Origin: Rubritalea tangerina
GTDB taxonomy: Bacteria > Verrucomicrobiota > Verrucomicrobiia > Verrucomicrobiales > Akkermansiaceae
NCBI RefSeq assembly: GCF_042683245.1
Contig: NZ_JBHUJB010000005.1
Coordinates: 186,001-250,000 of the forward strand
Reading direction: 5' to 3'
Length of the DNA stretch: 64,000 nucleotides
Part shown: in pieces, positions 1 to 8,792 of the stretch
How the letters are laid out: every line of letters begins with the position of its first letter
How positions within the stretch are numbered: the first letter of the stretch is position 1
Position numbers and translations under genes: made by a program
Notes under the pieces: generated by a model
What the model was told of the DNA's origin: nothing
The model's database searches: none
The model's input: only the letters and a program-made list of their open reading frames with translations

Positions 1-1222
1 TTCTCAGACAGATGCGGATGTTATGCCATTTGATGAGTGAGCATGCGATGCCAATGACGAGACCTGAGAGGGCGGCTTTTGGAATATTTTCGACGATGGG
101 GAGTTGGATGAGGGCCCAGAAGCCGACGAGACAGAGTAGGGCATTGTAAATGGATGCGAAGCGGGACTTGGCACCGGACTCGAAGTTGAGGGCGGAGCGC
201 GTGAGGGAGCCAGAGGCTGGCATGGGGGCGAGGAGTGAGGAGCCGAGGTTCGCCATGCCGACGGCGAGCATGTCTTGGTTGACGTCGGGGCGTTCACCAC
301 TGCGAGAGCCGAGCGATTTGCCCATGACGGTGTTTTCCAGCGATGCTAGGAACGCGATGGCGAAGGCAACCCCAAAGAGTGAGGAGATGAGGTCGAAATC
401 GAGAGTCGGGACACTGGGGCTTAAGTCAAAGGATTGGAAGCTCGTGAAGGTGGTGATGGGGGCCATCTGCTCGGGCAAGAAATAACGGAGCAGGGTAGAG
501 ACGATGGTCACGAGGGTGAGGCAGATGGCGAAATTGGGAAGTACGGGAAGTTTGCGTTGGAGAACCAAGTAGAGGATGAGGGTACCTACGCCCATGAGAA
601 AGGGTTCCCACTGATAGAGGTGGTTGAGGTTGGCTGTGGCTTGGACGATGCTGAAGAAGGTTTTGGCGCCGACTTCTGACATTGGCTCGGCGATTCCGAG
701 AAGGTGTTTTAATTGATTGGTAACAATCAGGATGGCAGCACCGGTGATGTAGCCGACTAGGACACTACGGCTCACATACTGAAGGAGGTCAGCCACTTTG
801 AAGAAGGCACCCGCGACGGAGAGAGCTCCTACCATGAAAACTAGCAGGGGCATCATGAGCATCTTACTCTCGAGGTTTATCTCGGGGTGCGAGACAAAGA
901 AGGAAAAGACCATGAAGGCTGTGGCATTCGTAGGGCCAAGGATGGTGAAGCGAGAACTCGCAAAGATTGGGGCGATGAATGCCGCGATAATGGAGCAAAC
1001 GATTCCGTAGAAAATGGGAAGTTCCGCAATGGCGGCGTAGGCCATGCCCTGAGGGAGACTCAGGAGGGCGACGTTGAGGGCGGCCTTGGCGTCAGCTGCA
1101 ATGCCCTTGGGTTTGAGGTCCCCGAGGCAATGGCGGATGGGGAATGGGTCGAGCGCGTTCTCATGGAAGAATTTTGAGACGTTGCGCCAGAGGTTCCTGA
1201 TGGGGTGCTTATGTTTTGCCAT
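1..1222 (-). CDS. SulP-family anion permease, 3' end beyond window
   Basis: Inner-membrane transporter of the SulP family (sulfate, bicarbonate or other anions). About 407 residues are visible, starting at the ATG whose first base is 1222; the reading frame stays open to the window edge, so the C-terminus is missing. The SulP signature is clear: PQGMAYA at residues 57-63, then a helix and an SRF...GPTNA stretch around residues 90-100. Repeated hydrophobic helices follow through the visible part. SulP proteins normally run to about 500-600 residues and end in a cytosolic STAS domain, which would lie outside this window. Substrate cannot be told from sequence; with sulfatases elsewhere in the window sulfate is plausible, but that is only context. 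The gene lies 20 bases downstream of the LptF/G gene on the same strand. Confidence 0.9.
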   Translation of the reverse strand, partial: MAKHKHPIRNLWRNVSKFFHENALDPFPIRHCLGDLKPKGIAADAKAALNVALLSLPQGMAYAAIAELPIFYGIVCSIIAAFIAPIFASSRFTILGPTNATAFMVFSFFVSHPEINLESKMLMMPLLVFMVGALSVAGAFFKVADLLQYVSRSVLVGYITGAAILIVTNQLKHLLGIAEPMSEVGAKTFFSIVQATANLNHLYQWEPFLMGVGTLILYLVLQRKLPVLPNFAICLTLVTIVSTLLRYFLPEQMAPITTFTSFQSFDLSPSVPTLDFDLISSLFGVAFAIAFLASLENTVMGKSLGSRSGERPDVNQDMLAVGMANLGSSLLAPMPASGSLTRSALNFESGAKSRFASIYNALLCLVGFWALIQLPIVENIPKAALSGLVIGIACSLIKWHNIRICLR

Positions 1223-1242
1223 GGTGTGGCGGGGAAATCTAA

Positions 1243-2343
1243 TTATCTACGGCGTGCGCGACGGAACAGGTAAATGCCTATCATGAGTGCTAAGGCGTTA
1301 GGCAGCCAGTATAAAATGGTAGCGAGTTGGGCTGAATCGGCATCACTTTGGTTGGCGAATATGAAGAAGAGGAAATAGCCAAGACCGATAGCGAGGGAGA
1401 GGGCGAAGCCGCTGGAGGATTCTTTCCGTCGTGCTGTCATGCCGAGCGGAACCCCAATGAGGGCAAATGCGAGACAGGCGAGTGAGTAGGATTTTCGGTG
1501 GGTGAGTTGGCGTTTAAAGTCGGCGACGCGCTCTGCTTCCAGGTCTGGGTTTTCGGCAAGGTATTGTTCGATTTCTTTATTGGTCATCGAGGAAGCTTTG
1601 ATGCTTTTTCTACTTTCGGTATTGAAGTCGAAGATGACGGGGTTGACGGCTTCGATACTGATGGGGGTGTGGATGCCGTCGTTGCTGATGGTTTCGACGG
1701 TGGCATTCTCGAGTCGGAGCTGGAGTTGGCCTTTATCGAGGTCGATAGCGAGGTGTGCTTTTTCTGCGTAGGTGTAGAGTTTTTCACCGTATTGGGTGCT
1801 TTCGTCGCCGATATCGTGGATATGGACGCCATAGAGCATATCGCCTTCGCGCGCTTTGACGTAGATGCGTTTATCGTCGAGTTGGGTTTGGACAACTCCG
1901 GGGTCGAGGAACTTATTGGGGTCTTCTTGGACAGCTTCGATGAGGAGGCTTTTGACATGGCCTTTTGCTTGAGGGGCAATTTGGACGTTGAGCCAGAAGC
2001 AGAAGGCGGAGAGAGAGGCCGCGATTAGAAAGACAGGAAGGGCGATCCGTGGGAGGCCGCGACCGGCCATGCGCATGGCGACGATTTCGTTATCAGCCGA
2101 GAGGCGCCCGAAAACGAGCATGACAGCAGCGAGGAAGCTGAATGGGATAGTGAACATCAGTGAGAAGGGTAAGACACTGACGATGAATTCGAAGACTAGG
2201 TAGGGGGAAGGGTGAGTTCCGACGAAGAGTGGGCGCGCTTCCTTGAAGATATTTCCAAGCAGGAAAACACCACTAAGAATGAGCACGGCGAACAGGGTCG
2301 TGGTGAAGATTTGTTTTCCTATGTAGCGGTCAGCTGTTAGCAT
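1243..2343 (-). CDS. LptF/LptG-family LPS export permease
   Basis: Inner-membrane permease subunit of the LPS transport ABC complex (YjgP/YjgQ family), working with LptB to drive lipopolysaccharide to the outer membrane. The layout matches the family: three N-terminal transmembrane helices (about residues 12-110), a large periplasmic beta-jellyroll region (about 130-260) with DNKFLDPGVV-like family wording, and three C-terminal helices (about 285-360). The reading frame could begin at 2442, but that start adds a hydrophilic tail and overlaps the divergent aat start; the ATG at 2343 gives 366 residues beginning MLTADRY, as is usual. A matching lptB and an LptC/LptA-like gene lie at 18.6-20.7 kb. 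LptF versus LptG cannot be decided. Confidence 0.88.
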   Translation of the reverse strand: MLTADRYIGKQIFTTTLFAVLILSGVFLLGNIFKEARPLFVGTHPSPYLVFEFIVSVLPFSLMFTIPFSFLAAVMLVFGRLSADNEIVAMRMAGRGLPRIALPVFLIAASLSAFCFWLNVQIAPQAKGHVKSLLIEAVQEDPNKFLDPGVVQTQLDDKRIYVKAREGDMLYGVHIHDIGDESTQYGEKLYTYAEKAHLAIDLDKGQLQLRLENATVETISNDGIHTPISIEAVNPVIFDFNTESRKSIKASSMTNKEIEQYLAENPDLEAERVADFKRQLTHRKSYSLACLAFALIGVPLGMTARRKESSSGFALSLAIGLGYFLFFIFANQSDADSAQLATILYWLPNALALMIGIYLFRRARRR

Positions 2344-2430
2344 GGATGTCTCGGTATATTCAGCATAAGCTGTGATGAAGTCGAGTGTTGGTTTGGACAA
2401 ATTTTGGGAGCGATCAGGTGATGGGATGCG

Positions 2431-3039
2431 ATGAACTTGCAATTTTTAGCGAGCGGCATAGGATGGATGTTAGTGAATCTCATACCGCCGCAGATATTAC
2501 TAGGAGCGTACAGCGAAGGGGTCTTTCCGATGGCTGAGGAAGGAGAGATCAATTGGTATTCACCGATGATGCGTGGGGTGATTCCTCTAGATGAGCGGTT
2601 TCACATACCGAGGGGATTGCGCAAAGCAATGCGCAAAGAGCCCTTCGAGGTTAAAATGGACACAGCCTTTGTGGAAGTGATGAAGGGATGTGCGGAGCGC
2701 GACGAGACATGGATCGATGCGAACATTATTGAGAGTTACCACGAATTGTTTAAGCTAGGGTTTGCGCACTCAGTCGAGTGTTGGGATGAGGAGGGTTTAC
2801 AGGGGGGCTTGTATGGGGTGCGTTACTATGGGGCCTTTTTTGGTGAGAGCATGTTTAGTCGCAAGACTGACGCGAGTAAGATAGCGTTGGTTCACTTGGT
2901 GGAGTGGCTGCGTGAGGAGGGGGTGGTGTTATTGGATACGCAATGGATGACCGAGCATCTCAAGCAATTTGGAGGGGAGGAAGTTCCGCGTAAGCACTAT
3001 CTGGGAATGCTGGCACAGGCAATGCGAGTGCGTGCTTGA
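2431..3039 (+). CDS. aat: leucyl/phenylalanyl-tRNA-protein transferase
   Basis: Cytosolic enzyme that transfers Leu or Phe from aminoacyl-tRNA to N-terminal Arg/Lys of proteins, marking them for ClpS/ClpAP (N-end rule). Family hallmarks are visible: GAYSEGVFPM near residues 26-35, WYSP at 42-45, a central HSVECWDE and GGLYGVRYYGAFFGESMFSR, and the C-terminal LLDTQWMTEHLKQFGG. Length (202 residues, or 190 from the second ATG at 2467, which has AGGATGG just upstream) fits the short form of the family. Divergent from lptF/G; the longer start would overlap the extended version of that gene. Followed by rpmJ on the same strand. Confidence 0.93.
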   Translation: MNLQFLASGIGWMLVNLIPPQILLGAYSEGVFPMAEEGEINWYSPMMRGVIPLDERFHIPRGLRKAMRKEPFEVKMDTAFVEVMKGCAERDETWIDANIIESYHELFKLGFAHSVECWDEEGLQGGLYGVRYYGAFFGESMFSRKTDASKIALVHLVEWLREEGVVLLDTQWMTEHLKQFGGEEVPRKHYLGMLAQAMRVRA

Positions 3040-3150
3040 GCTTGAAAGCTAATGGTGATTGGAAAAATTCCCAAGATTTCAGTAGAAATTGCTTTACAAG
3101 GCAGGGGAGATCCGTATTTTGCGCAGCCCAAACAGCAATCTTTTCAAGAC

Positions 3151-3315
3151 ATGAAAGTTTTATCATCACTCGCCTCCATGAAGCGCCGCCACGAAGACTG
3201 TCAGGTGGTTAAGCGTAAGGGCACACTTTACGTTATCTGCAAGACAAACCCTAAGTTTAAAGCTCGTCAGGGCACTACGCGTGCTACGAAGCTCTCCAAA
3301 AAGGGCGTTAAGTAA
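3151..3315 (+). CDS. rpmJ: 50S ribosomal protein bL36, zinc-less (C-) type
   Basis: Small basic protein of the large ribosomal subunit, 54 residues. It begins MKVLSSLASMKRRHEDC and ends in lysines, closely like the YkgO/RpmJ2 type (MKVLxSL...CQIVKRKGxLYVICK). Only Cys17 and Cys30 of the usual CxxC...C...H zinc ribbon remain, so this is the C- form that does not need zinc; in many bacteria that form is favoured under zinc starvation, but here it may be the only copy. A longer in-frame start at 3052 is unlikely because the family starts MKV. No good Shine-Dalgarno is seen. An intrinsic terminator follows 34 bases after the stop. Confidence 0.92.
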   Translation: MKVLSSLASMKRRHEDCQVVKRKGTLYVICKTNPKFKARQGTTRATKLSKKGVK

Positions 3316-3348
3316 TTTACTTTTACTCAGCAAATCGCTGAAGACTTT

Positions 3349-3382
3349 AGCTTTCTTCCAAGTATGGGAGAAAGCTTTTTTG
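3349..3382 (+). terminator. Rho-independent terminator of rpmJ
   Basis: Arms AGCTTTCTTCC and GGGAGAAAGCT (11 bp with one mismatch/wobble) around a 6-base loop, followed at once by a run of T. It sits just downstream of the rpmJ stop. Confidence 0.85.
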
Positions 3383-3585
3383 TGTTGTGGGGACTGGGCT
3401 TTTGGTGCTCGGGGGACTGTGATAGGGCAAGGTGATTGAGCTCAGATATGGCTCATTATGGTGAGCGGGGAGCCAGAGGGCCTAGGATTGGCGGGTTGCA
3501 GGAAACACCATTGCTACAGGGAGGCAGAGGGGGGGCGAATGCTCATTTGAGCATCCAGAGCTTGGGGGGAGTGCGAGGCTGTGGA

Positions 3586-5022
3586 TTAGAGTGGTGTACT
3601 CACCAAGGCTTCAAGTGGTGCAGGGTAGACGCCGAGGACCAAGAGAGCGAGGGTGAGGACAATGAGTGCAGCCTTTGTAATGATAGGAATACTCATGGCT
3701 TCAGTTTTGGATGGTTCGTACCAGTAGATCGCTTTGATGATCTTGAAGTAGTAGTAGAAGCCGGCTGCTGCGCCTAGGAAAGCGATGGCGATGACGAACC
3801 AACTGACGGTGTCGACATTGTCGATTGCGGCGGCGAACATGTAGAGTTTACCGATGAAGCCCGCTGTGAGTGGGACACCTGCCATAGCGGCCATGATGAC
3901 GGTAAGGGCGAGGGCTAGGAGAGGGTTGCGCTTGTACAGGCCGTTGAGAGCAGAGATTTCGTCAGAATCGTCTTCACAGCGGATGAGGCCGAGTACGTAG
4001 AAAGCGGCAAAGGTCATCAGAAGGTAGATGGCCAAGTAGACTAAGACGCTGCTGAAGTTTCCTGTGGCAAGTCCGAGGAGAAGGAATCCGGCGTGGGCGA
4101 TGGAGGAGTATGCGAGGAGTCGCTTAAAGTTGCTCTGAGCAAGTGCGGCGAGATTTCCGTAGAGTAGGGTGGCCGCGGCCATGACCACGAGGATGAGTGC
4201 GACATTCGATTGGGTGGACTCGGAGGTAAGGAAGGGGCGCAATATGGTGATTGCGACACCAAAGCCGGCTGCCTTAGACGCGACTGAGAGGAATGCTGTG
4301 ATGGGCGTGGGTGCTCCTTGGTAGACATCAGGAATCCAGAGTTGCATTGGGGCTGCACCGACTTTGAAGCCCAGAGCCACGATGATGAGAGCCAGACCGA
4401 AGAGTAATCCTGTAGAGGACTCAGGTGTGCCCATGGAAGCGATATTAGTTGTTCCTGTGGTGCCGTAGAGCCATGCGATTCCGTAGACGAGGAAGCCAGT
4501 AGAGAGCGCCCCCAGGATGAGGTATTTGACGCCAGCTTCGAGTGAACCAACATTGCGTCTCATGAAGGCGACCATGACATAGAAAGCGATGGTGACGAGT
4601 TCGAGTGACACGAAGATGGATACGAGGTCAGTGGCGGAGGCCATCCACATGAGGCCAGCACAGGCGAAGATGGGGAGGCAGTAGAATTCCCCAGCATTGG
4701 CATCAGAACCATCTGGGCTGGTGTACTTATTGATGATTTGTTGGAAGTCGAAGCTCATCAAGAGGACCAGAATTGTGCTGAGGAGAGCAAAACCTTTGAA
4801 GAAGAGGGCGTATCCCTCATTGCTGTAGAAGCGAGCCATCCACGAGGGAACCTCAGCATTACAGGTGGAGCATGAGGTGAAGAGCAGGGCGATGAAGGCC
4901 GCCGTAAGGCCAGCTGCACCAACGAGTGCGAGGGTGGCTTTCTTTTTTGGCGAGGCAAATGCTTCCCAGAGGAGAAGGACCAAGCCGAGGCCAGCGACGA
5001 AAAATTCTAAATAGTATTGCAT
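3586..5022 (-). CDS. nuoN: NADH-quinone oxidoreductase subunit N
   Basis: Antiporter-like membrane subunit of respiratory complex I, one of the proton-pumping modules. 478 residues with about 14 hydrophobic helices; the family region SLELVTIAFYVMVAF with its conserved Glu, and the GGKVGAAP-type lysine motif (here GFKVGAAPMQLWIPDVYQGAP) are visible in the first half, with the central lysine in the SNFKRLLAYSSIAHAGF stretch. Last gene of the nuo operon. The start is ATG with no Shine-Dalgarno; 15 bases upstream lies an arm of the GxxExxY cassette that separates it from nuoM. Confidence 0.96.
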   Translation of the reverse strand: MQYYLEFFVAGLGLVLLLWEAFASPKKKATLALVGAAGLTAAFIALLFTSCSTCNAEVPSWMARFYSNEGYALFFKGFALLSTILVLLMSFDFQQIINKYTSPDGSDANAGEFYCLPIFACAGLMWMASATDLVSIFVSLELVTIAFYVMVAFMRRNVGSLEAGVKYLILGALSTGFLVYGIAWLYGTTGTTNIASMGTPESSTGLLFGLALIIVALGFKVGAAPMQLWIPDVYQGAPTPITAFLSVASKAAGFGVAITILRPFLTSESTQSNVALILVVMAAATLLYGNLAALAQSNFKRLLAYSSIAHAGFLLLGLATGNFSSVLVYLAIYLLMTFAAFYVLGLIRCEDDSDEISALNGLYKRNPLLALALTVIMAAMAGVPLTAGFIGKLYMFAAAIDNVDTVSWFVIAIAFLGAAAGFYYYFKIIKAIYWYEPSKTEAMSIPIITKAALIVLTLALLVLGVYPAPLEALVSTPL

Positions 5023-5037
5023 GGTGTAGAGTAGTTT

Positions 5038-5070
5038 TTCTAACCGCAGATTTCGCAGATTAGACAGATT
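5038..5070. repeat. Inverted arm, cassette A, nuoN side
   Basis: 33 bases starting TTCTAACCGCAGATTTCGCA; the inverse of 5454-5486 with one mismatch. It overlaps the last base of the cassette gene's stop codon. Confidence 0.9.
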
Positions 5071-5447
5071 TATAATTTTTTAAAAACTCGCTGATGTTCT
5101 AGTGAGGCGTTTTTGAAATTGATTAATAAAGCGACCTCAAGATCCGTAATGTTGAGGTATCCTAGCATTTGTGATATGTGAGCTGAGCAGAACTCGCTGA
5201 CGACTTTTGCATCTACAATGATTTTATCGTCTACAATTAAATCAGGAATGAGAGTTCCTATTGCCGTGCCTTTGTAGTTTACGGGAAATTGCTTTTGCTG
5301 GGCTGCGTGTAGTCCTCTTTTGTTTAGTTCAATGATTAAAGCTCTCTCATAAAGCTTTTCATCTAGTCCAGGTTTCAGAGTTCGATGAACTTCCATTGAG
5401 GCTCCAATGATCTCATAGCTGAGTTCTTTATGAGGGAATGCTTCCAT
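5070..5447 (-). CDS. GxxExxY-family protein (PDDEXK nuclease fold)
   Basis: 125 residues. The N-terminal part reads GASMEVHRTL...GLDEKLYERAL, the region that names the GxxExxY family, and the middle contains LIPDLIVDDKIIVDAKVV, fitting the D...(D/E)xK core of PDDEXK nuclease-like folds. Function is not established for the family; a nuclease or RNA-linked role is only a guess. It interrupts the nuoM-nuoN junction in the operon's direction, enclosed by near-perfect inverted arms, and its stop codon overlaps one arm. Its A+T content appears higher than the flanking nuo genes, in keeping with an acquired element. Confidence 0.88.
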   Translation of the reverse strand: MEAFPHKELSYEIIGASMEVHRTLKPGLDEKLYERALIIELNKRGLHAAQQKQFPVNYKGTAIGTLIPDLIVDDKIIVDAKVVSEFCSAHISQMLGYLNITDLEVALLINFKNASLEHQRVFKKL

Positions 5448-5453
5448 GAAAAT

Positions 5454-5486
5454 AATCTGTCTAATTTGCGAAATCTGCGGTTAGAA
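5454..5486. repeat. Inverted arm, cassette A, nuoM side
   Basis: Inverse partner of 5038-5070 (32/33). It ends one base from the nuoM stop codon (5488-5490) and six bases from the start of the cassette gene. Confidence 0.9.
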
Positions 5487-5487
5487 T

Positions 5488-6933
5488 CTATCGAAGGAGG
5501 TTGAGAAGTAGGTTTGGATAGAGGCCAACAGCGAGGAGTACGATGCTGAGCAATATTGCTGGGGCTTTTTCGAGAAGTGTGAGGTCAGAGACGTTTTCAC
5601 AGCGTTCCTCTAGTGGGCCTTGGAAGGTGTTACGGAAGGCGCGCAGCATGTAGACGGCACTGATGACGACTCCCCAGATCGCGATGATAGTGGCAATCTG
5701 GACGGGGCCGAGAGCTTGATCACTCGTCCAAGCTTCGAAGCCTGAGAAGAAGACCATGATCTCGCCCGCGAAGTTTGCGAGGCCCGGGAGACCGATAGAG
5801 GCCATGGCGACCAGGCCGAAGAGGAAGCAAAGCTTGGGAGCGGTCTTAGCGAGTCCACCGAGTTTATTCATCTCGAGGGTGCCAGTTTTTGATTCGATGT
5901 CGGAGGCTAGTGAGAATGAGAGTGCGATAGAAATTCCGTGGGCGAACATGAGGAGAACGGCGGCGGAGGCAGCGAGAGTCATCGCCCCGTTAGAATCCAG
6001 AATTTCTCCACCTGAGGAGATGGCTGCACCGATCGCAAGGAAGATATAGCCCATGTGCATGACTGAGGAATTTCCGAGCATGGAGTCGAGACGCTTCTGG
6101 TTGATCGTGACGAGTCCGACCCAGATGATATTACAGAGCAGGAGAACTAATAAGAGGTTGAGCCAGTGGGCCATGCCTTCTGGAGCGACAGCGAGACCCA
6201 CACGGAGTAGTCCGTAGAGGCCAAACTTTTTGAGCACACCTGCGTGGAGCATGGCTACAGGGGCGGGTGCTGAGGCATAAGCTGGAGCCGCCCAAGAATG
6301 GAATGGGAAGAGTGAGACGAGAGTGCCAAAACCAATGATGAGAAGCAATGCGATGGCATTTTGGTGTTCGGAGACTGGTTTGAGGTCCGCAAATGCGAGG
6401 CTATCGAGTTGGCTTGCTGCGAGCAAGAGTCCACCGAGCAAGACAATGGAGCCAAATGCGAGGTAGATGGTGGTTTTCCAGGCAATTTCTTTTCTTTCAT
6501 GGCCCCCACGTCCGAGGATGCCGATCATGAGGAATGTGGGGATGAGTGCGAGTTCATGGAAGGCGTAGAAGAAGAAGAGGTCGGTGGAAATGAAGGCACC
6601 GATTGCACCAGCTGAGATGAGCAGGATGCTGGAGTACCAGAGTTTTTCTCTACCTTCTGGGCATTTACCACTGAGTGCGGCGGCCATCGTTACGATGACT
6701 GAGAGAGCCAAGAGGACGGCGCTCATACCATCGAGGCCTAGGCTGAAGTGAATGGATGGGTTTTGCAGCACGGGGAAGCTGAGTGTGCTCACACAAGATG
6801 CACAGCTTGCTGCGAATAGTCCCAAGATTAAATTGATGGCAGCGGCACCGAGGGTGGTGAGTCGCGCTGGAGCTCCAGCTAGCAGCGCAACAGTTGCTAG
6901 AATGGGAATGAGGATAAGAAAGGCGAGTAGCAT
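5488..6933 (-). CDS. nuoM: NADH-quinone oxidoreductase subunit M
   Basis: Antiporter-like proton-pumping subunit of complex I, 481 residues with about 14 helices. Visible hallmarks include FFYAFHELALIPTFLMIGI with the conserved Glu, a central FPFHSWAAPAYASAPAPVAMLHAGVLKKFGLYG (proton-channel His/Lys), and NQKRLDSMLGNSSVMHMGY. It lies 38 bases downstream of nuoL. Its TAG stop is followed one base later by the inverted arm of cassette A, which separates it from nuoN. Confidence 0.97.
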   Translation of the reverse strand: MLLAFLILIPILATVALLAGAPARLTTLGAAAINLILGLFAASCASCVSTLSFPVLQNPSIHFSLGLDGMSAVLLALSVIVTMAAALSGKCPEGREKLWYSSILLISAGAIGAFISTDLFFFYAFHELALIPTFLMIGILGRGGHERKEIAWKTTIYLAFGSIVLLGGLLLAASQLDSLAFADLKPVSEHQNAIALLLIIGFGTLVSLFPFHSWAAPAYASAPAPVAMLHAGVLKKFGLYGLLRVGLAVAPEGMAHWLNLLLVLLLCNIIWVGLVTINQKRLDSMLGNSSVMHMGYIFLAIGAAISSGGEILDSNGAMTLAASAAVLLMFAHGISIALSFSLASDIESKTGTLEMNKLGGLAKTAPKLCFLFGLVAMASIGLPGLANFAGEIMVFFSGFEAWTSDQALGPVQIATIIAIWGVVISAVYMLRAFRNTFQGPLEERCENVSDLTLLEKAPAILLSIVLLAVGLYPNLLLNLLR

Positions 6934-6971
6934 GGTGATAGAATGTGCTAGGGATTGGTGTTGCTATGTGA

Positions 6972-8771
6972 TTAGAGGAAAGTAACGAGATAGATAACAA
7001 TGATCACTCCAGCACCGAGCAGAAACGCGTAGTTCTGAAGACTGCCGGATTGGAGTTTGGTGTTGAAGAACTTCCCTGCACCTTGGGCTAGGCGAGTGCA
7101 TCCCCCCACGATGAGGCCATTGATGACAAATTCATCGAGGAAGTGGACAATAGCTGCGACGAGGTCTTGGAAGATTTTTACGAGAGCGTCGTAGATTTCA
7201 TCGATATAGAACTTATTCCGGAAGACCTTCATGAGGCTGTTATTGGCAATTGGGTCGTTAGATTTCCCTTTATAGAGGGCGAAAGCGAGTGCGAGGCCAA
7301 TGATGAATGCTCCGATGGAGAGGCCGGTGGTGAGGTTCATGTGGAATCCTGTCTCAGGTGTGAATTGTGCTGAGGAGGGGATAAGTTTGGCGAGGAAGGG
7401 AGAAAGGAGAGACATGAGGCCAAGAATCACGAGTGGAACAGCCATGATGAGAGGTACTTCTTTTGCATGTGACGCATGTTCGTCTTTGGCGTCACCGAAG
7501 AAGGCGATGAAAATGAGGCGGAACATGTAGAAAGTCGTGAGGGTCGCTACGAAGAGAGCGAGGTAGTAGAAGAAGGGCTTGTCGTGAGCGGCATGAAGGA
7601 TGGCTTCTTTTGAGAAGAATCCAGAAGTCATCGGGAATGCGGTCAAGCAGAGGGTGCCGACGAGGAAAGTGATGCCGGTGATCGGCATTTTTTTGAAGAG
7701 TCCGCCCATTTTCCAGATATTTTGTTCATGGTGGCAGGCGTAGATGACTGCACCAGACCCAAGGAAGAGGAGGGCCTTGAACCAGGCGTGGGTGTAGAGG
7801 TGGAACATTCCAGCATCGGGGTTAACGAGGCCAACAGCCATGACCATGTAACCAAGCTGTGAGAGGGTAGAGTAGGCTAAGATTTTCTTGATGTCATCTT
7901 GTTGGGTTGCCATCAAGGCTGCAGCGAGGGAGGTGAAGGCACCTATGTAGGCAATGGTGTCGGCGGAACATCCTGGTATGGCCTCGAAGCCGATGGAGAA
8001 GAAGAAGCGAGCCATCATGTAGACACCTGCCGCTACCATGGTTGCGGCGTGAATTAATGCGGAGACAGGAGTGGGGCCTTCCATGGCATCGGGAAGCCAG
8101 ACGTGGAGTGGGAGTTGGGCGGATTTACCAATGGCACCACAGAAAACGAGCAAGATGGCAGCTCCAATAAATGGGGTGCCAGCAGCGATGCTCATAGAGT
8201 CGAAGCTGATAGATCCGGCAAGCCCCCAGATCATAAGGATGCCGATAATGAATCCGAAATCGCCAACACGGTTAGAGAGGAAGGCTTTTTTAGCGGCGTC
8301 AGCGGCGCTGTCTTTTTGGTACCAATGGCCGATGAGGAGGTAGGAGGAGAGACCCACGAGCTCCCAGAAGATAAACATCATGACGAAGTTTGTCGCCAGG
8401 ACGATACCTGTCATGGAGAACATGAAGAGCGAAAGGTTTCCGAAGTAGCGAGCTTTGGCGCCATCGTCTTTCATGTATCCGAGCGAGAAGAGGTGGACGA
8501 GGAGTCCGATTCCCGTCACCACGATCATCATGCCCGTGGAGAGTTTATCGAGCTGGAGGCCGATATCTAACTGGAAGGTTCCAATCTGCGCCCAGGTGAA
8601 GAGGTCTACAGTGTTATTTGCGCCTAAAAGGCTCACAGAAATAGCGAAAGTGAGCGCTGTGGCGATGGAGCCGAGTACGGCAGCGACATTGGCCAGTTTT
8701 TGCTGCAGCAGGAAGTGGATAACCACAGCTGAGAGCAAAGGCAGGATGAGGAGTAGAATGGGTAAATTCAT
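6972..8771 (-). CDS. nuoL: NADH-quinone oxidoreductase subunit L
   Basis: Largest antiporter-like subunit of complex I, 599 residues. Signature stretches are present: FIFWELVGLSSYLLIGHW (catalytic Glu), KSAQLPLHVWLPDAMEGPTPVSALIHAATMVAAGVYM, and DDIKKILAYSTLSQLGYM. The C-terminal 100 residues carry the long lateral helix region typical of NuoL (from about residue 495), ending in a final transmembrane helix. It follows nuoK by 21 bases in the usual K-L-M order. No Shine-Dalgarno is apparent upstream of the ATG. Confidence 0.97.
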   Translation of the reverse strand: MNLPILLLILPLLSAVVIHFLLQQKLANVAAVLGSIATALTFAISVSLLGANNTVDLFTWAQIGTFQLDIGLQLDKLSTGMMIVVTGIGLLVHLFSLGYMKDDGAKARYFGNLSLFMFSMTGIVLATNFVMMFIFWELVGLSSYLLIGHWYQKDSAADAAKKAFLSNRVGDFGFIIGILMIWGLAGSISFDSMSIAAGTPFIGAAILLVFCGAIGKSAQLPLHVWLPDAMEGPTPVSALIHAATMVAAGVYMMARFFFSIGFEAIPGCSADTIAYIGAFTSLAAALMATQQDDIKKILAYSTLSQLGYMVMAVGLVNPDAGMFHLYTHAWFKALLFLGSGAVIYACHHEQNIWKMGGLFKKMPITGITFLVGTLCLTAFPMTSGFFSKEAILHAAHDKPFFYYLALFVATLTTFYMFRLIFIAFFGDAKDEHASHAKEVPLIMAVPLVILGLMSLLSPFLAKLIPSSAQFTPETGFHMNLTTGLSIGAFIIGLALAFALYKGKSNDPIANNSLMKVFRNKFYIDEIYDALVKIFQDLVAAIVHFLDEFVINGLIVGGCTRLAQGAGKFFNTKLQSGSLQNYAFLLGAGVIIVIYLVTFL

Positions 8772-8792
8772 GAAAGTGCTGGGTAAATGGAG

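Larger units (their letters stand above)
5038..5486 (-). mobile_element. Cassette A: GxxExxY gene between inverted arms, inside nuo operon
   Basis: A 449-bp block fills the whole nuoM-nuoN gap. Its ends are inverted copies of one 33-base sequence, 5038-5070 and 5454-5486, matching at 32 of 33 positions. Each arm is built of iterated CGCAGATT/TAGACAGATT-like words. The block begins one base after the nuoM stop and ends 15 bases before nuoN. It carries a single gene in the operon's direction. No target-site duplication is visible. Similar arm words are familiar next to GxxExxY genes in other genomes (from memory). Mobility is inference. Confidence 0.75.

Noticed and set aside
1498..2028. 176-codon open frame on + strand opposite the LptF/G gene
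   Set aside because: Translation is a monotonous Phe/Asp/Val/Gly mix, exactly the antisense of the LPS permease codons; no family features.
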